DNA of 64,000 nt. Source: Fusobacterium nucleatum_L (GTDB lineage Bacteria > Fusobacteriota > Fusobacteriia > Fusobacteriales > Fusobacteriaceae). The notes below the pieces were generated by a model, which was not told the DNA's origin, did no database searches, and saw only the letters and a list, made by a program, of their open reading frames with translations. Both the position numbers and the translations under genes were made by a program. Below, in pieces: positions 17,999 through 27,430 of the stretch (positions are counted from its first letter, which is position 1; every line of letters begins with the position of its first letter). The stretch lies in the NCBI RefSeq assembly GCF_050231725.1, contig NZ_CP077172.1, positions 1,736,001 through 1,800,000 of the forward strand, given 5' to 3'.

Positions 17999-18706
17999 TT
18001 GCTAAGTATTGTTGTAAAAGAAGTTTATAGTGATTATATTTTAGTTGTTGATACAGGAGATATAAATCATATAAAAAATGTTTTTAGAAAAGTAAAGGGA
18101 GATAAAATTAGAGCTGTTGATGGAGCTAATGAGTATCTTTGCGAAATAGAAAAAATAGAAGATAAAGAAATAAAATTAAAAATTATAGAAAAAATAGAAG
18201 ATAAATTTTCTTTAGATATAGAAATAGATGCAGGTATTTCTATATTAAAAGGAGATAAAATGGATTTAACTATTCAAAAATTAACTGAATTAGGAATAAA
18301 CAAAATTATCCCAATTTCAGTCAAAAGATGTGTAGTTAAATTAGATAAGAAAAAAGATAGGTGGGATACAATTTCAAAGGAAGCATTAAAACAATGTCAA
18401 GGAATTGCTCCTACAGTAATTGATCAAATAAAAAAACTTGATAAACTAAATTTTGAAGAATATGACTTAATTTTAGTTCCTTATGAGAATGAAAAAGAAA
18501 TATTTATAAAAGAAATTTTAAGAGATTTAAAAATAAAACCAACAAAGATTTTGTATATAATAGGAGCAGAGGGTGGTTTTGAAAAAGAAGAGATTGATTA
18601 TTTGAAAGAAAATGGAGCTAAAATAATAAGTCTTGGAAAAAGAATATTAAGGGCAGAAACAGCAGCAATAGTGACAGGAGGAGTAATAATAAATGAGTTT
18701 CTCTAA
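17999..18706 (+). CDS. rsmE: 16S rRNA (uracil-1498-N3)-methyltransferase RsmE
   Basis: 235 residues. SPOUT-class methyltransferase that modifies U1498 in the decoding region of 16S rRNA using SAM. The knot motifs are seen: IGAEGGFEKEEID and LGKRILRAETAA at the C-terminus; the N-terminal PUA-like domain includes HIKNVFRKVKGDKI. It starts with TTG, with AGAGG eight bases upstream; no better start is in frame. The 3' end overlaps mtaB by 14 bases. Confidence 0.93.
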   Translation: MLSIVVKEVYSDYILVVDTGDINHIKNVFRKVKGDKIRAVDGANEYLCEIEKIEDKEIKLKIIEKIEDKFSLDIEIDAGISILKGDKMDLTIQKLTELGINKIIPISVKRCVVKLDKKKDRWDTISKEALKQCQGIAPTVIDQIKKLDKLNFEEYDLILVPYENEKEIFIKEILRDLKIKPTKILYIIGAEGGFEKEEIDYLKENGAKIISLGKRILRAETAAIVTGGVIINEFL

Positions 18707-20000
18707 AAAGGTTGCTTTTCATACCCTAGGTTGTAAGGTTAATCAATATGAAACAGAAAGTATAAAAAATCAACTTATTAAAAGAGGATATGAGGAAGTT
18801 CCTTTTGAAGATAAATCAGACATATATATAATAAATTCTTGTACTGTTACAAGTATAGCAGATAGAAAAACTAGAAATATGCTAAGAAGAGCCAAAAAAA
18901 TAAATCCTGAGGCTAAGGTTATAGTAACAGGTTGCTATGCACAGACAAATAGTAGAGAAATTTTAGAGATAGATGATGTGGACTTTGTTATAGATAATAA
19001 GAATAAAAGTAATATAGTGAACTTTGTGGGAGCTATTGAAGATATAAGTTTTGAAAGAGAAAAAAATGGAAATATTTTTCAAGAGAAAGAGTATCAAGAA
19101 TATGAATTTGCTACTCTTAGAGAGATGACAAGAGCCTATGTAAAAATACAAGATGGCTGTAACCATTTTTGTTCATATTGTAAGATACCTTTTGCTAGGG
19201 GAAAAAGCAGATCAAGAAAAAAAGAAAACATTTTAAAAGAAATAGAAAAATTAGTAGAAGATGGTTTTAAGGAAGTAATATTGATAGGTATAGATTTAAG
19301 TGCCTATGGTGAGGATTTTGAAGAAAAAGATAACTTTGAGTCTTTACTTGAAGATATTTTAAGAATTAAAGATTTGAAAAGAGTTAGAATAGGTTCTGTT
19401 TATCCAGATAAAATAACTGATAGATTTATAGAACTCTTTAAAAATAAAAATTTAATGCCTCACTTACATATATCTTTACAATCTTGTGATGATACAGTTT
19501 TAAAGAATATGAGAAGAAATTATGGTAGTACTCTTATAAAGGAAAGCTTATTAAAATTAAAGTCTAAAGTGAAAGATATGGAGTTTACAGCAGATGTGAT
19601 AGTAGGTTTTCCTAAGGAAGACGAAACTATGTTTCAAAATACCTATGATCTCATAAAGGAAATTGAGTTTTCAGGTTTACATATTTTCCAATATTCAGAT
19701 AGAGAAGGGACTATTGCAAGTAATATGGATGGAAAGGTAGATGCTAAAACTAAGAAACAAAGAGCTGATAGACTAGATAATTTAAAACAAGAAATGATAG
19801 TAGAAAGTAGAAAAAAATATTTAGAGAAAAACTTAGAGGTCTTAGTTGAAGAAGAAAAAGATGGGGAATATTTTGGTTATTCTCAAAATTATATAAGAGT
19901 TAAATTTAAGTCAGATGAAAAAGATCTTGTAAATAAACTAATAAATGTAAAAATAAAATGTGTAGAAAATGATACATTAATTGCTAAAAAGGAGATGTAA
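18693..20000 (+). CDS. mtaB: tRNA t6A37 methylthiotransferase MtaB
   Basis: 435 residues. Radical SAM methylthiotransferase making ms2t6A at position 37 of ANN-decoding tRNAs. N-terminal UPF0004 domain with three cluster cysteines (LGCKVNQYE, NSCTVT, VTGCYAQ) and the radical SAM motif CNHFCSYCKIP; a TRAM-like C-terminal end follows. The overall pattern HTLGCKVNQ distinguishes MtaB from MiaB and RimO. Confidence 0.94.
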   Translation: MSFSKKVAFHTLGCKVNQYETESIKNQLIKRGYEEVPFEDKSDIYIINSCTVTSIADRKTRNMLRRAKKINPEAKVIVTGCYAQTNSREILEIDDVDFVIDNKNKSNIVNFVGAIEDISFEREKNGNIFQEKEYQEYEFATLREMTRAYVKIQDGCNHFCSYCKIPFARGKSRSRKKENILKEIEKLVEDGFKEVILIGIDLSAYGEDFEEKDNFESLLEDILRIKDLKRVRIGSVYPDKITDRFIELFKNKNLMPHLHISLQSCDDTVLKNMRRNYGSTLIKESLLKLKSKVKDMEFTADVIVGFPKEDETMFQNTYDLIKEIEFSGLHIFQYSDREGTIASNMDGKVDAKTKKQRADRLDNLKQEMIVESRKKYLEKNLEVLVEEEKDGEYFGYSQNYIRVKFKSDEKDLVNKLINVKIKCVENDTLIAKKEM

Positions 20001-20003
20001 GTT

Positions 20004-20984
20004 ATGGTAACAAAAAGAAGAAAGAAAAAGGGGCGTGCGCCTGCTCTTGTGATAGTGTTAACAATAATTTTATCAGTTCTTCTATATTTTAATTTTAGAG
20101 GAAATAATATAAAGTTATCTAAAGAAGAAAGAGTATTAATTATAGGAAAACAAAATTTATATGCAGTATATGAAGATAAATTAGCAGTGAAAATACCTTT
20201 TGAAGTTTATATTGATAGTGATGAAACAGTAGAAAAATTAGTTAATAGTCAAAATTATGAAAATGTTTTAGAAAAAATAAATGCTCTTGTACCTGAAAAA
20301 CTTACAAGATATACAGTTATAACAAGTGGAGAGATAAAGTTAGATGTTGAAAATGCAAGAAATATTCCTGAAACAAATATAGGTGAAAGAAGATATATAT
20401 TAACTTCGAGTGTTTACAGTATGTTCAAAGACCTATATCATGAAAAAAATTCTATTGATGAGTTGAATGAAAATATCTTAGTTGATGTACTAAATGCTAA
20501 TGGTATAGGTGGATATGCAAGAAGGACAGGAGAACTTATAAAAAGTGGTTTAGGAATGAAATACAATGCTGCTAACTATGAAACTACACAAGATCAAAGT
20601 TATGTGGTTTTAAATGATATATCTAAAGAAAAAGCAGCAGAAATATTAGATAAACTTCCAGAAAAATATTTTAAAATAAAAAATAAATCATCAATTCCAA
20701 CTTTGGCAAATATAGTTGTTATAATTGGAAGTGAGAAAAAAATTAATTTTAAAATAGATATCTATGCAAATCAAGAAAATTTAAAAGAATCAAGTAAAAA
20801 AATAAAAGCAGCAGGGTACGGAAATATAAGTAGTTTACCTGAAAAAGAAGAGATAGAACAATCTATCATAGAATATAATAAAGAGGATTATTTTATAGCA
20901 CTGAAGATAGCAAAAGCTTTGGAAATTTCAGATATGATTGAAAATAATGATTTAGTAAATAAGATAAATATAACAATAAAGTAG
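20004..20984 (+). CDS. LytR C-terminal domain membrane protein
   Basis: 326 residues. A very basic N-terminus (KRRKKKGR), one membrane segment (about residues 12-30), then a short extracytoplasmic domain and a LytR_C domain at about 155-215 (LVDVLNANGIGGYARRTGELI, ending SYVVLND). A full LCP phosphotransferase domain is not evident, although residues 40-125 may be a shortened relative. LytR_C domains occur in envelope proteins. The gene is placed directly before the MreD-like and PBP2 genes, so a wall or envelope role is likely. Confidence 0.75.
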   Translation: MVTKRRKKKGRAPALVIVLTIILSVLLYFNFRGNNIKLSKEERVLIIGKQNLYAVYEDKLAVKIPFEVYIDSDETVEKLVNSQNYENVLEKINALVPEKLTRYTVITSGEIKLDVENARNIPETNIGERRYILTSSVYSMFKDLYHEKNSIDELNENILVDVLNANGIGGYARRTGELIKSGLGMKYNAANYETTQDQSYVVLNDISKEKAAEILDKLPEKYFKIKNKSSIPTLANIVVIIGSEKKINFKIDIYANQENLKESSKKIKAAGYGNISSLPEKEEIEQSIIEYNKEDYFIALKIAKALEISDMIENNDLVNKINITIK

Positions 20985-20994
20985 AAGATGAAAA

Positions 20995-21417
20995 ATGATA
21001 GTAACTATAATATCTTTAATTTTAATTTTTATAGGAAATAGTTTACCCTTAAATGGAATTTTACTAGGAGTGATTTTACCATTTATAACTTTTATAGTTG
21101 GGAATAGGAAAAGTTCAGTTTTTATATTCTTAGTTTGGATTTTATTTTCTTTGCAAACAGATAGATATTCGTTTAATCTTTTGCTAATATCCTTATTTGG
21201 AGTTTTAAACTTTTTATTATTTCACTATATAGAATATGATAAAAAAAGTATTTTTTATTTAGTACCATTAGATACAGGATTTTATTTATTAACAGTTTAT
21301 AAAAGCTTTCATAATGGATTTAATATAAAATATTTAATAATAAATATAATTAGTTTTTTCATTTTGAATTACTTTTATACTGCTAGAAAAAACAGAAGGA
21401 AAATAGATGAAACTTAA
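20995..21417 (+). CDS. MreD-like rod-shape membrane protein
   Basis: 140 residues, almost entirely hydrophobic with four or five membrane segments and a short basic C-terminal tail. There is no strong sequence motif. The assignment rests on size, topology and the position immediately upstream of the PBP2 gene, with an 11-base overlap, the place where mreD is usually found. mreB and mreC are not in the window. Confidence 0.65.
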   Translation: MIVTIISLILIFIGNSLPLNGILLGVILPFITFIVGNRKSSVFIFLVWILFSLQTDRYSFNLLLISLFGVLNFLLFHYIEYDKKSIFYLVPLDTGFYLLTVYKSFHNGFNIKYLIINIISFFILNYFYTARKNRRKIDET

Positions 21418-23374
21418 TAGATACAAAAATAATGATGTGATACTAGGTGATAAAAGAAATGTAAGAGAAGTGATATTTAAAATTATAGTATTACTATGTT
21501 TTTTAATACTTTTTTTAAGATTATTATATCTCCAAGTTTTAAAAGGAAATGAATTTTCTTATTTAGCAGAAAGAAATCAATATAAGTTAATAAAAATAGA
21601 CTCACCTAGGGGAAAAATTTTTGATTCAAAAAATAGATTAGTTGTAACAAATGGAACAGGTTATAGACTTATTTATTCTTTGGGAAGACAAGAAAATGAA
21701 GAACATATAAAAGAGATTGCGAAATTAACAGATAAAACAGAAGAAATTGTTAGAAAAAGAATTAAATATGGAGAAATATTTCCATATACAAAAGATAATG
21801 TACTTTTTGAAGATTTAGATGAAAAAAAAGCACATAAAATAATGGAAATTATGAATAATTACCCCTATTTAGAAGTACAAGTCTATTCTAAAAGAAAATA
21901 TTTGTATGATACAGTAGCTTCACATACAATAGGTTATGTTAAGAAGATTTCTGAAAAAGAATATGAGGCATTGAAAGAAGAAGGTTACACTCCTAGAGAT
22001 ATGATAGGGAAGTTAGGAATAGAGAAAGCTTATGATGATATTTTAAGAGGAAGAAATGGCTTTAAATATATAGAAGTAAATGCATTAAATAAAATAGAAA
22101 GAGAAGTAGAAAAAGCAAAAAGTCCTATTGTTGGTAAGAATTTATATATGGGTATAAATATGGAATTACAGCAATATATAGAAGAAGAATTTAAAAAAGA
22201 TGGTAGAGGTGGTTCATTCGTAGCATTAAATCCAAAAAATGGAGAAATAATAACTATTGTAAGTTATCCAACTTATTCTCTCAATACATTTAGTTCACAA
22301 ATTTCACCAGAAGAATGGAATTTGATATCGAATGATCCAAGAAGAATTCTAACAAACAAAACTATTGCTGGAGAATACCCTCCAGGTTCAACATTTAAAA
22401 TGATATCGGCTATTGCATTTTTAAAAAGTGGAATAGATCCAAATTTAAAATACAATGATTACACAGGTTATTATCAAGTAGGAAATTGGAAATGGAGAGC
22501 TTGGAAAAAAGGTGGACATGGAGCAACAGATATGAAAAAATCTCTTGTAGAGTCAGCAAATACTTATTATTATAAATTTTCTGATCAAATTGGTTATGGA
22601 CCAATAGTAAAAACAGCTAGAGATTTTGGACTAGGAAATACATCTGGAATAGATGTCCCTGGAGAAAAGAAAGGAATTATACCCGATCCAGATTGGAAAA
22701 AGAAAAGAACTAAAATGACTTGGTTTAGAGGAGATACAATACTTCTTTCAATAGGACAAGGTTTTACACTTGTAACGCCAATTCAATTAGCTAAAGCATA
22801 TACATTTTTAGCAAATAAAGGTTGGGCATATGAGCCACATGTAGTTTCAAAAATAGAGGATTTACAGACTGGAAAAATAGAAACAGTAGTAACTAAAAAA
22901 AGTGTTGTAGAAGATTATTCGGAATCATATTATGAAACTATAAATGATGCATTGATAGCAACAGTTGATCAAAGTAATGGAACTACAAGAATTATGAAAA
23001 ATCCATATGTAAAAGTTGCAGCAAAAAGTGGTTCAGCACAAAATCCACATTCTAAGCTAACACATGCTTGGGTAGCAGGATACTTTCCTGCAGATGAAGA
23101 TCCCGAAATTGTTTTTGTGTGTTTATTAGAAGGAGCAGGTGGAGGAGGAGTCATGGCGGGAGGAATGGCTAAAAGATTTCTAGATAAATATCTAGAATTA
23201 GAAAAAGGAATAGAAATCCCCAAAAATATACCTTCAAAAGAACATAAAACCGCTGATTCTACTATTCAAACAGGAGAAAATCAAGAAAATGAAAATTCAG
23301 AGGAAGGAATAGGAGAAGAAAAAGAAAATGAAGAAACAGAGCAAAGAAATACAGCTGAAGGAGAACAAAATTAG
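21407..23374 (+). CDS. mrdA: Penicillin-binding protein 2 (class B, elongation)
   Basis: 655 residues. One N-terminal membrane segment (about 24-45), a PBP dimerisation domain and a C-terminal transpeptidase domain. Active-site motifs: SxxK is STFK (328-331), SxN is SAN (383-385) and the third box is KSG (540-542) instead of the more usual KTG. It cross-links peptidoglycan during cell elongation. The last 45 residues are a Glu/Asn-rich low-complexity tail, partly overlapped by the RNase J gene. Confidence 0.93.
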   Translation: MKLNRYKNNDVILGDKRNVREVIFKIIVLLCFLILFLRLLYLQVLKGNEFSYLAERNQYKLIKIDSPRGKIFDSKNRLVVTNGTGYRLIYSLGRQENEEHIKEIAKLTDKTEEIVRKRIKYGEIFPYTKDNVLFEDLDEKKAHKIMEIMNNYPYLEVQVYSKRKYLYDTVASHTIGYVKKISEKEYEALKEEGYTPRDMIGKLGIEKAYDDILRGRNGFKYIEVNALNKIEREVEKAKSPIVGKNLYMGINMELQQYIEEEFKKDGRGGSFVALNPKNGEIITIVSYPTYSLNTFSSQISPEEWNLISNDPRRILTNKTIAGEYPPGSTFKMISAIAFLKSGIDPNLKYNDYTGYYQVGNWKWRAWKKGGHGATDMKKSLVESANTYYYKFSDQIGYGPIVKTARDFGLGNTSGIDVPGEKKGIIPDPDWKKKRTKMTWFRGDTILLSIGQGFTLVTPIQLAKAYTFLANKGWAYEPHVVSKIEDLQTGKIETVVTKKSVVEDYSESYYETINDALIATVDQSNGTTRIMKNPYVKVAAKSGSAQNPHSKLTHAWVAGYFPADEDPEIVFVCLLEGAGGGGVMAGGMAKRFLDKYLELEKGIEIPKNIPSKEHKTADSTIQTGENQENENSEEGIGEEKENEETEQRNTAEGEQN

Positions 23375-25217
23375 TATTCATGATAAAATAATGAGTATAA
23401 AAGATGATGTTCAAAATTTAAAAACGAAAAAAACAAAAAAGAAGACAGAAAAAAAAGTAATAGAAAAAGTGGAAAAGAAAAAAGAAGAAGTTAAGAAAAA
23501 TGAAGTAGTTCAAAATAAAAGTAAAAAAGTAAAAACTTCCAGAAAAGATTTAGATAAGATGTATGTTATTCCATTAGGTGGTTTAGAAGAAGTTGGAAAA
23601 AACTGTACCATAATTCAATATAAAGATGAGATAATCATTGTAGATGCAGGAGCGATATTTCCAGATGAAAATTTACCTGGTATAGATTTAGTAATTCCTG
23701 ATTATTCTTTCTTAGAAAATAATAAATCTAAAGTCAAGGGATTATTTGTAACTCATGGACATGAAGATCATATAGGTGGGATACCTTATTTATATGAAAA
23801 AATAGACAAAGACACTCTAATTTATGGTGGGAAATTAACAAATGCTCTAATAAAATCTAAATTTGAAAATTTTGGAGTAAAAAAGGCTTTACCTAAAATG
23901 GTTGAAGTTGGTTCAAGAAGTAAGGTAAGTGTTGGGAAATATTTTACAGTTGAATTTGTGAAAGTAACACACTCAATATCAGATTCATATTCTTTATCTG
24001 TAAAAACACCAGCAGGACATGTCTTTTTAACAGGAGATTTTAAAATAGATTTAACTCCTGTTGATAATGAAAAAGTGGACTTTGTGAGATTATCAGAATT
24101 AGGTGAAGAAGGAGTAGACTTAATGTTATCAGACTCTACTAACTCTGAAGTTGAAGGATTTACTCCTTCTGAAAGAAGTGTTGGAGATGCTTTTAGGCAG
24201 GAATTTCAAAAGGCTACTGGAAGAATAATTGTAGCAGTATTTGCTTCACATGTTCATAGAATACAACAAATTATAAATAATGCAGCTCAATTTAAGAGAA
24301 AAATAGCTATTGATGGAAGAAGTCTAATAAAAGTCTTTGAAATAGCACCTAGTGTTGGAAGGCTAACTATACCTAAAAATTTACTTATTCCTATATCATC
24401 TGTTGATAAGTATAATGATGATGAAGTAGTAATATTATGTACAGGAACACAAGGAGAACCATTAGCTGCTCTTTCAAGAATAGCTAAAAATATGCATAAA
24501 CATATAGCTTTGAGAGAAGGGGATACTGTAATAATTTCATCTACTCCTATACCAGGAAATGAAAAGGCAGTTTCTACAAATATAAATAATATTTTAAAGT
24601 ATGATGTTGATTTAGTTTTTAAAAAAATTGCAGGAATACACGTTTCAGGACATGGAAGTAAAGAAGAACAAAAGTTAATGTTAAACTTAATAAACCCTAA
24701 ACATTTTATGCCAGTTCATGGTGAATATAGGATGCTCAAAGCACATATGAAGTCTGCTATTGAAACAGGAGTACCCAAAGATAAAATTCTTTTAACTCAA
24801 AATGGAGATAAAGTAGAAGTGACAAAAGAATATGCTAAAATAAATGGTAAAGTAAACTCTGGAGAAATTTTAGTTGATGGTTTAGGTGTTGGAGATATAG
24901 GAAGTAAAGTTATAAAAGATAGACAACAGCTATCAGAAGATGGAATAGTCATAGTTGCCTATTCCATTGATAAAGAAACAGGAAAAATAGTTTCAGGACC
25001 TGAAATGTCAACCAAGGGTTTTGTATATTATAAAGATTCAGAAGACACTATAAAAGAAGCACAAGATTTATTAACTAAAAAAATAAATAAAAAGGAAACG
25101 TATTTAGGAAGAGACTGGATAGATTTAAAAGGAAATGTAAGAGATTTATTGTCGAGATTTTTCTATGAAAAATTAAAAAGAAATCCAATAATTTTACCAA
25201 TGTTATTAGAAATTTAA
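23328..25217 (+). CDS. rnj: Ribonuclease J
   Basis: 629 residues from this start. Metallo-beta-lactamase/beta-CASP nuclease of RNA decay and processing. The core begins near residue 78 (MYVIPLGGLEEVGKN), with zinc motif THGHEDHIGG and the late GHGSKEEQ and PVHGEYRM motifs. An N-terminal 75-residue Lys/Glu-rich extension precedes it. The start is uncertain: ATG 23328 has a weakly placed GGAG; a good AAGGAG (23358-23363) instead points to a non-canonical ATT at 23370 or to ATG 23391. All overlap or follow the PBP2 end closely. Confidence 0.9.
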   Translation: MKKQSKEIQLKENKISIHDKIMSIKDDVQNLKTKKTKKKTEKKVIEKVEKKKEEVKKNEVVQNKSKKVKTSRKDLDKMYVIPLGGLEEVGKNCTIIQYKDEIIIVDAGAIFPDENLPGIDLVIPDYSFLENNKSKVKGLFVTHGHEDHIGGIPYLYEKIDKDTLIYGGKLTNALIKSKFENFGVKKALPKMVEVGSRSKVSVGKYFTVEFVKVTHSISDSYSLSVKTPAGHVFLTGDFKIDLTPVDNEKVDFVRLSELGEEGVDLMLSDSTNSEVEGFTPSERSVGDAFRQEFQKATGRIIVAVFASHVHRIQQIINNAAQFKRKIAIDGRSLIKVFEIAPSVGRLTIPKNLLIPISSVDKYNDDEVVILCTGTQGEPLAALSRIAKNMHKHIALREGDTVIISSTPIPGNEKAVSTNINNILKYDVDLVFKKIAGIHVSGHGSKEEQKLMLNLINPKHFMPVHGEYRMLKAHMKSAIETGVPKDKILLTQNGDKVEVTKEYAKINGKVNSGEILVDGLGVGDIGSKVIKDRQQLSEDGIVIVAYSIDKETGKIVSGPEMSTKGFVYYKDSEDTIKEAQDLLTKKINKKETYLGRDWIDLKGNVRDLLSRFFYEKLKRNPIILPMLLEI

Positions 25218-25227
25218 ATTAATACTA

Positions 25228-25280
25228 AAAATAGTTTGTTACTAGCTAGATATCTTAAAATTTGGAATGTAATTCACATA
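25228..25280 (+). repeat. Intergenic inverted-repeat element, copy 2 (short)
   Basis: AAAATAGTTTGTTACTAGCTAGATAT (arm from 25238) and AAATTTGG-aat-GTAAT (25258-25273). The arms pair less well than in the other copies, mainly through G/T wobbles. It lies between the RNase J and YhbY genes. Confidence 0.65.
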
Positions 25281-25314
25281 CTAAGTTAATAGATTAATAG
25301 AATGAGGGAGAAAG

Positions 25315-25614
25315 ATGAATAGTAAAAAAAGAGCTTTTTTAAAAAAGAAAGCACATAATTTAGAAGCAATTGTTAGAATAGGTAAAGATGGATTGAATCA
25401 AAATATAGTGCAAAGTATACTCGATGCAATAGCATCAAGAGAGCTTATAAAAGTTAAAATTCTACAAAATTGTGAAGAAGAAAAGACTGTAATTTATTCA
25501 AAATTGATGGATATTAAAGATTTTGAAGTAGTAGGAATGATAGGAAGAACTATAATTATTTTTAAAGAAAATAAAGAAAATTCGAGCATATCATTAGAAT
25601 GGAAAAATATATAA
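25315..25614 (+). CDS. YhbY family RNA-binding protein (CRM domain)
   Basis: 99 residues, a single CRM domain. Seen: KKKAHNLEAIVRIGKDGLNQNIV and the C-terminal VVGMIGRTIIIF, where the usual family form is V(Q)xIGxxxVLYR. YhbY-like proteins associate with pre-50S ribosomal particles. First gene of the second dense operon, 13 bases before dxs. Confidence 0.9.
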   Translation: MNSKKRAFLKKKAHNLEAIVRIGKDGLNQNIVQSILDAIASRELIKVKILQNCEEEKTVIYSKLMDIKDFEVVGMIGRTIIIFKENKENSSISLEWKNI

Positions 25615-25627
25615 GTTTGGAGATACT

Positions 25628-27430
25628 ATGAATGAGGAACTTACAAAAAAATGTGAACAAATTAGAAAAAAATTAATAGAAGTTGTAAGTAAAAATGGAG
25701 GACATTTAGGTTCAAATCTAGGAGTTGTTGAGCTTACTGTTTGCTTGGATGAAGTTTTTGATTTTAAAAATGATATTATACTTTTTGATGTAGGACATCA
25801 AGCTTATGTATATAAAATATTAACAGATAGGGCAGAGAAATTTAATAGTATTAGAAAAAGAGGAGGAATTTCCCCTTTTCTTGATCCAAATGAAAGTAAA
25901 TATGATCATTTTATATCAGGACATGCAGGAACAGCGCTTCCAGCAGCTGTTGGTTTTGCAATAGCAAATCCAGATAAAAAAGTTATTGTAATTGTGGGTG
26001 ATGCCTCTATATCAAATGGACATTCATTGGAAGCATTAAACTACATAGGATATAAGAAATTAGATAATATATTAATTATTATAAATGATAATGAGATGTC
26101 TATTGGTGAAAATGTTGGTTTTATATCAAAATTTTTAAAAAGAGTCATATCAAGTGGAAAATATCAAAATTTTAGAGAAGATGTAAAGTCTTTTATTAAT
26201 AGAATAAAAGCAGATAGAGTTAAAAAAACTCTTGAACGAATGGAAAGATCAATAAAAGGCTATGTAACACCTTTTTATGCTTTAGAGAGTTTAGGTTTTA
26301 AATTTTTTAATATCACTGAAGGAAATAATATAGAAAAACTTCTATCTGTACTTTTGAAAATAAAAGAATTAAAAGGACCTATTATTTTATTAGTAAAAAC
26401 TAAAAAGGGTAAAGGATATTGTTTTGCAGAAGAAAATAAAGAAAAATTTCATGGGATAGCACCTTTTGATATAGAAACTGGAAATACTTATAAAAGTTCA
26501 GTTTCTTATTCAGAGGTTTTTGGAAATAAAATTTTGGAATTAGGGAAAGAAGATAGAGATATATACACTCTTTCAGCAGCTATGATAAAAGGAACAGGAC
26601 TTGATAAATTTTCAAAAGAAATGCCTGAGAGATGTATAGATACAGGAATAGCAGAGGGATTTGCAGTAACTCTTTCAGCAGGACTTGCAAAATCAGGAAA
26701 AAAACCATATGTATGCATTTATTCAACTTTTATTCAAAGAGCTGTAAGCCAACTAATACATGATGTATCTATACAGAACTTACCGGTTAGATTTATTATA
26801 GATAGAAGTGGTATTGTTGGAGAAGATGGAAAAACTCATAATGGAATTTATGATTTATCTTTCTTTTTATCAATTCAAAATTTTACTGTATTATGTCCAA
26901 CAACTGCTAAAGAATTAGAACATGCACTTGATATATCTAAAAATTTTAATTCAGGACCATTGGTTATAAGGATACCAAGAGATAGTATATTTGATGTAGA
27001 AGATGAAAAGCCATTGGAAATTGGAAAATGGAAAGAAATTAAAAAAGGAAGTAAGAATTTATTTATAGCAACAGGAACAATGCTAAAAATAATATTAGAA
27101 ATATATGATGAGTTAAAAAATAGAGGAATCGATTGCACAATAGTTAGTGCAGCCTCTGTAAAACCTCTTGATGAGAACTATCTATTAAACTATATAAAGG
27201 AATACGATAATATTTTTGTTTTGGAAGAAAATTATGAAAAAAATTCTTTTAGTACATCTATTCTTGAATTTTTAAATGATAATGGAATACCTAAGATAAT
27301 CCATAGAATAGCTTTAAAATCAGCTATTATTCCACATGGAAAAAGAGATGAATTACTAAAAGAAGAAAAATTAAAGGGAGAAAGTTTAATAGAAAGAATA
27401 GAGGAACTTATTTATGGTAGAGAGAAATAG
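25628..27430 (+). CDS. dxs: 1-deoxy-D-xylulose-5-phosphate synthase
   Basis: 600 residues. TPP enzyme joining pyruvate and glyceraldehyde-3-phosphate at the entry to the MEP isoprenoid pathway. Seen: GGHLGSNLGVVELT, the TPP-binding motif GDASISNGHSLEALN, and in the second half the DTGIAEGFAVT segment with the catalytic Glu. It is somewhat shorter at the N-terminus than E. coli Dxs (620), which is common in Firmicutes and fusobacteria. GGAG precedes the ATG. It overlaps the HD-HTH gene by 17 bases. Confidence 0.93.
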   Translation: MNEELTKKCEQIRKKLIEVVSKNGGHLGSNLGVVELTVCLDEVFDFKNDIILFDVGHQAYVYKILTDRAEKFNSIRKRGGISPFLDPNESKYDHFISGHAGTALPAAVGFAIANPDKKVIVIVGDASISNGHSLEALNYIGYKKLDNILIIINDNEMSIGENVGFISKFLKRVISSGKYQNFREDVKSFINRIKADRVKKTLERMERSIKGYVTPFYALESLGFKFFNITEGNNIEKLLSVLLKIKELKGPIILLVKTKKGKGYCFAEENKEKFHGIAPFDIETGNTYKSSVSYSEVFGNKILELGKEDRDIYTLSAAMIKGTGLDKFSKEMPERCIDTGIAEGFAVTLSAGLAKSGKKPYVCIYSTFIQRAVSQLIHDVSIQNLPVRFIIDRSGIVGEDGKTHNGIYDLSFFLSIQNFTVLCPTTAKELEHALDISKNFNSGPLVIRIPRDSIFDVEDEKPLEIGKWKEIKKGSKNLFIATGTMLKIILEIYDELKNRGIDCTIVSAASVKPLDENYLLNYIKEYDNIFVLEENYEKNSFSTSILEFLNDNGIPKIIHRIALKSAIIPHGKRDELLKEEKLKGESLIERIEELIYGREK

